NCBI GenBank assembly: GCA_002070115.1
Contig: MWCO01000032.1
Span: 1 to 59,666 of the forward strand
DNA: 59,666 bases
Source: Deltaproteobacteria bacterium ADurb.Bin207
GTDB taxonomy: Bacteria > Myxococcota_A > Polyangia > Polyangiales > Polyangiaceae
Reading direction: 5' to 3'
Position 1 is the first letter of the stretch. Every line of letters begins with the position of its first letter. The notes beneath the pieces are model-generated. The model was not told the origin of the DNA. It saw only the letters and a list, made by a program, of their open reading frames with translations, and ran no database searches. Made by a program: the position numbers and the translations under genes. Positions 56,475 to 59,666 of the stretch are shown here, piece by piece.

Positions 56475-58025
56475 TCAAGAACGAGCCAAAGAGGCCCCCA
56501 CGGGAACCGGCGGCGGCAACGAGGGGCGCGGATCGGCCCCAACCAATTCGCGATATAGCGCGTAATAACTCCTTGCGCTGGCGTCCCAAGAGGCATTTCT
56601 CGTCATGCCGTTTCGAACCATTTGGTTCCATAGATTGGCATTTTTTCGGATGGCCACGGCGCGACGTAGGGCGGCCACAATGCCATTGGGGGTTGGTTCT
56701 TCGAGCCAGAATCCGGTCCCCGTCGCGTGGGTCTCGTCGAAGGGTTCCACGGTATCCGCAAGGCCACCCACGGGATTGACGACGGGCACGGAGCCGTAGC
56801 GCATCGCATATTGCTGTCCGAGGCCGCAGGGTTCGAAGCGCGATGGCATCAGGAATAGGTCCGCGCCCGCGTAAACGCGCCTTGCGATGGGATCTCCAAA
56901 AGCGCATCGAAACGCCACTTTCTTTCGATACTGCTCGGACAAGCCCTCGAGCTTGCTCTGCCATTGCTGATCGCCAACAGCCACGATCGCCAATCGCATG
57001 CCGTCATCGACGAGGGTGGGGACGACTTGCAACAGCATATCGATGCCTTTTTGGTGTGTGAGGCGGGAAACGACCCCTACGATGGGTGGATCGTGGCTCA
57101 TATCGAGCCCCAATTCGGCGGCCAAAGCTGTTCTACAAGCGATGCGACCGGTCGGATCGTGGGCATCGTAACGGGCGGCGAGGGCTCGATCGCGCGAAGG
57201 ATCCCAAAGGGTCGTATCAATGCCATTGGTAATGCCGACGAGACTGTCTGAACGAGCCGCAAGCACCTCGGTGAGGCCATGATCGTGCTCGGGTTCGAGA
57301 ACTTCCTGCGCATACGTTTGGCTGACCGTGGTCACTCGATCCGAGTACACAATGCCTGTTTTCAAGTAATTGATGCTTCCGTTGGCCACGACGGCATCTT
57401 CATGAAGAATGGGAGCATGCAGGCCGAGCATGGGAGCCCGCGTAATGGGAAAGCTTCCTTGGTAAGCGATGTTGTGGAACGTAAAAACGCTGGCCGCTTC
57501 TCGCCAGGCCTCGTTTTCCGACAGCCGAGCGTAGGCGATGGCGAGCGCGGCATGCCAATCATGAGCGTGGATGATGTCAGGGGGACCATGAAACATCAGA
57601 TCCGCCGCGCGCAACGCGGCCATGCCTAGCGTGGCAAAACGAAGGTCATTATCCGGATATGGTTCCTGGGCAGTGCCGTAAATGCTGTCCCGTTTGAACA
57701 ATGGCGGGCAATCGAGTAGCAACACGCGCACATCGCCATCCGTTACCGTTTCTATGACCCCGACCTGTCGCACATCACCGCCGATGGGAATCCATATCGG
57801 ACGCTTCCACCTTTGGGGAGCGACAGCGGAATCGAGCCGCGTCACCCCGTAAAGAGGGGTTGCGACCACGACTTCCACACCCATTTCACCAAGGGCGTGG
57901 GAAAGTCCTTGCATGACGTCGCCCAGCCCGCCAGCGCGAGCAAAGGGCGCCAACTCGGCGCTGATGATCAGCACGCGAAGAGGGCGAGGCAGCGATGTTC
58001 TGGCGTCGAAGGCATCAGGAAGCAT
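56475..58025 (-). CDS. glgA: Glycogen synthase, GT5 family
   Basis: This 516-residue glucosyltransferase adds glucose from ADP-glucose to growing alpha-1,4 glucan. The N-terminal ADP-glucose motif reads FARAGGLGDV, with Arg where most family members have Lys (K-x-GGL). The C-terminal half has the usual nucleotide-sugar loop, with SRFEPCGLGQQYAM and NPVGGLADTV. Length and overall layout are normal, so this Arg change is the main oddity. Followed by the ROK kinase gene, suggesting a glucan-glucose unit. Confidence 0.94.
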   Translation of the reverse strand: MLPDAFDARTSLPRPLRVLIISAELAPFARAGGLGDVMQGLSHALGEMGVEVVVATPLYGVTRLDSAVAPQRWKRPIWIPIGGDVRQVGVIETVTDGDVRVLLLDCPPLFKRDSIYGTAQEPYPDNDLRFATLGMAALRAADLMFHGPPDIIHAHDWHAALAIAYARLSENEAWREAASVFTFHNIAYQGSFPITRAPMLGLHAPILHEDAVVANGSINYLKTGIVYSDRVTTVSQTYAQEVLEPEHDHGLTEVLAARSDSLVGITNGIDTTLWDPSRDRALAARYDAHDPTGRIACRTALAAELGLDMSHDPPIVGVVSRLTHQKGIDMLLQVVPTLVDDGMRLAIVAVGDQQWQSKLEGLSEQYRKKVAFRCAFGDPIARRVYAGADLFLMPSRFEPCGLGQQYAMRYGSVPVVNPVGGLADTVEPFDETHATGTGFWLEEPTPNGIVAALRRAVAIRKNANLWNQMVRNGMTRNASWDASARSYYALYRELVGADPRPSLPPPVPVGASLARS

Positions 58026-58418
58026 GAGTGTTTCCGATCATGCCCCGGCTGGCGTACAGAAGGAAGGGAGAAGTCAATCCTACCCTTCGGAGCCAGCATT
58101 CAACGCATGGCGGAGATGGAGGCGAGAGGCTGGTGGCGCGGTGGGCCTTTTGGGGTTTTCTTGGGGATACCTTCTGTCGACATGGCGACGGACGCTGAGA
58201 ACTGACCGTTAACGGATAGTTGGCCATGTCCCTTGGATGCGATGGATCGACGCCTCCGAGGAGCTTCGCCGGGCTCTCGGATGAATGCGCGGCCACGGTC
58301 ACTCTGGTCGTCCGAGCCTCCGGATACTTTGAGCCGACCGCAGTTCATGAAAGTTTTCCGCGCGGGCGAATGCCGTGCCGGTTGGTATCCGCCGGTTCGA
58401 TCCGCTACAATGTTTTTC
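58026..58418. other. Divergent spacer between glgA and the SpoIID-like gene
   Basis: No gene is supported in these 393 bases. Near the right end, TTGGTA at 58382-58387 and TACAAT at 58406-58411 have an 18-base gap and look like a promoter. Its start point would be at about 58417-58418, right at the ATG at 58419. Confidence 0.45.
58382..58411 (+). promoter_or_regulatory. Candidate promoter giving a near-leaderless SpoIID-like transcript
   Basis: TTGGTA and TACAAT, 18 bases apart, end seven bases before the ATG at 58419. If used, the mRNA would have essentially no leader, in keeping with the lack of a ribosome site before this ATG. Confidence 0.4.
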
Positions 58419-59666
58419 ATGATTCGACGAGATCAACGGCGCGTGCGATGGGTGATGGGGGGTGTGCTTCCCGTATTGGCGAGTTGTGGGTCGATGGACC
58501 CCACGGACGAGCCCCTGGGCGTCACGCGTCAGGAAATCAAAGCCCCTTTACCGCAAGCCTATTGCACGATTCAGGTCGATGGGGTTGGCGCGGTGGACAC
58601 CGAAAAGGATTACCTACCTCACCTCATCCAATGCGAAAACGGCGGCGCCAATCTCGAGGCGCTCAAAGCACAGGCAATCGCGGGCCGTTCCGTAGCCTAT
58701 TACGCGATGGCCAAAGACGGGCGAATCTGTGACGGCCAGTCTTGCCAGGTCTATTCTTGCGGAAGGACTCCCGAGCCCATTCATCATCAAGCCGTCGAAG
58801 AAACGTCGGGCATGTACTTGAGCTATGACGATATGCTGACGTACGGATTTTACGTGGCGGGGGATAAAAACGTCGCTCCGCCAAGCTGCGTGGGTAGCAG
58901 TGGAGCCACGGAAAAATATGTAACGTACAACGAGGGCAAGACGGGAGCTGATGTCAAGCAGACGACCCTCGGCTACGTCAGCTATCCCATTTTTGGGCAA
59001 AACCGTGGGTGCATGAGCCAATGGGGCGCGCGATGTTTGGAAAATAATAAGAATTACGATTACTTAGGTATATTGCGGTTTTTTTATGGTGACGATATCC
59101 AAATCCTGACTGCCCCCGGTTCGTGTGTCGTGCCTGTGGGGCCCGAGCTGGATGCGGTGCTCGTGGATTCCGGTTCCGATGCAGAGCAAGACGGCCAAGG
59201 GGGGTATCGTGTTTGCGCGGGATCGTCGTTTCATTATTGGTTCGAATTGAAAAACACGGGCAAGGCGAGTTGGTCGGATGCGGGGGGAACGGCGATGGGT
59301 AGTGCGGTGCGTCTTGGTGTTCCCGACGATGGGGTTGATCCGTTGACCGGGGTTAGTCGTTTGAGCGTATCGGAAAACGACAATGATGATGTTCGGTCCG
59401 ACGGCGGGGATTGTCACGATGCGCCAGGATGCAGCCGGACACGTTTTGTCGAGGGCGAGGGGATCGAAGCGACCGCGCCAACGAAAGTGGGTGTCATTTC
59501 GAGTACTTGGCGATTGGTGGACGAGGGGCGGGCATGGTTTGGACCTACCATGTCCTTGACGTTTGAGGTGGTGGATTGCGCTGGGGGGGCAGCGGGGGCG
59601 GGAGGCTCTGACGAATTCGAAGCTATTGTTTATGGGACAAACTCCCGCCCCCGCGGGGGCGGGAGG
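58419..59666 (+). CDS. SpoIID/LytB-domain lipoprotein (3' end missing)
   Basis: The gene is open for 416 codons to the window edge. A lipoprotein signal (VMGGVLPVLASC) is followed by a SpoIID/LytB-like region: LEALKAQAIAGRSVAYYAM, QSCQVYSC, and later CMSQWGARCLENN with the ILRFFYGDD end. SpoIID is a lytic transglycosylase in sporulation, while LytB-like parts can enhance amidases; which applies is not clear. Extra cysteines suggest disulphides outside the cytoplasm. After the domain, a beta-rich C-terminal region continues with Gly-rich sequence. The right end is a 24-base palindrome. Confidence 0.82.
   Translation, partial: MIRRDQRRVRWVMGGVLPVLASCGSMDPTDEPLGVTRQEIKAPLPQAYCTIQVDGVGAVDTEKDYLPHLIQCENGGANLEALKAQAIAGRSVAYYAMAKDGRICDGQSCQVYSCGRTPEPIHHQAVEETSGMYLSYDDMLTYGFYVAGDKNVAPPSCVGSSGATEKYVTYNEGKTGADVKQTTLGYVSYPIFGQNRGCMSQWGARCLENNKNYDYLGILRFFYGDDIQILTAPGSCVVPVGPELDAVLVDSGSDAEQDGQGGYRVCAGSSFHYWFELKNTGKASWSDAGGTAMGSAVRLGVPDDGVDPLTGVSRLSVSENDNDDVRSDGGDCHDAPGCSRTRFVEGEGIEATAPTKVGVISSTWRLVDEGRAWFGPTMSLTFEVVDCAGGAAGAGGSDEFEAIVYGTNSRPRGGGR
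59642..59665. repeat. Perfect 24-bp GC-rich palindrome at the window edge
   Basis: CTCCCGCCCCCG is followed directly by its reverse complement, in frame with the truncated gene. The right half also occurs as GCGGGGGCGGGAGG some 60 bases upstream. It may be a hairpin where the assembly stops rather than a natural terminator. Confidence 0.75.

Noticed and set aside
59642..59665. Terminator for the SpoIID-like gene
   Set aside because: The frame is still open through the palindrome and no T-run follows within the window.

Overview
The window looks like a contig from a Gram-negative member of the Myxococcota or a close relative. The main evidence is a secreted protein at 31195-33429 that ends in a MYXO-CTERM-like signal (Cys-containing motif, one membrane helix, run of five Arg). 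Supporting signs are eukaryotic-type Ser/Thr kinases paired with a PP2C phosphatase, many acidic or Cys-rich lipoproteins, a sigma-54 activator and a SpoIID-like lipoprotein. GC content is judged by eye to be in the mid-50s percent, low for cultured myxobacteria. No rRNA, tRNA, insertion sequence, prophage, cas gene or convincing CRISPR array was seen. Genes run off both edges.

Layout. 1-5.9 kb: truncated B12-binding radical SAM protein, then a divergent tail-anchored Ser/Thr kinase and membrane-anchored PP2C phosphatase, followed by a BtaA-like (DUF3419) enzyme. 5.9-11.1 kb: LtaS-like alkaline phosphatase-fold membrane enzyme, a LolD/MacB-type ABC ATPase and permease, and a small outer-membrane barrel. 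11.1-15.8 kb: a 38-bp direct-repeat pair, a TPR membrane protein, elongation factor P, a repeat-containing lipoprotein and an unusual peptide deformylase with a lipoprotein/Tat-like signal. 15.9-19.5 kb: Trk/Ktr potassium uptake operon with a linked HAMP-type receptor. 19.5-23.2 kb: Cys-rich lipoprotein, histidine kinase and sigma-54 response regulator in one operon, resembling ZraPSR in logic but with a metallothionein-like lipoprotein in place of ZraP. 23.2-29.7 kb: lipoproteins, RdgB, site-2 protease, ScpA and ScpB. 29.9-35.5 kb: beta-propeller lipoprotein, the MYXO-CTERM protein, and a YyaL-type thioredoxin-fold protein. 36-44 kb: membrane pyrophosphatase, fumarase, thiolase, Maf, oligoribonuclease, HAD phosphatase, Kazal-domain lipoprotein. 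44.3-51.7 kb: kinase-ATPase, universal stress protein, Dam-type methylase with an overlapping membrane-protein gene, FeoA, PurD. 51.8-59.7 kb: EAL protein divergent from a MshEN-domain protein, a PLP trans-sulfuration-type enzyme, glycogen synthase with a polyphosphate-glucokinase-like gene, and a truncated SpoIID-domain lipoprotein.

Functional themes are envelope and metal stress (Cys-rich operon), K+ and ion energetics (Ktr system plus a K+-dependent-type pyrophosphatase), phospho-signalling, c-di-GMP signalling, and storage-carbohydrate metabolism. The best candidate for an undescribed system is the 19.5-23.2 kb operon: three 75-bp repeats encode most of a roughly 30-cysteine lipoprotein, the partner kinase has its own Cys/His cluster in the periplasmic sensor, and a sigma-54-like promoter preceded by TGCGCA motifs lies upstream.
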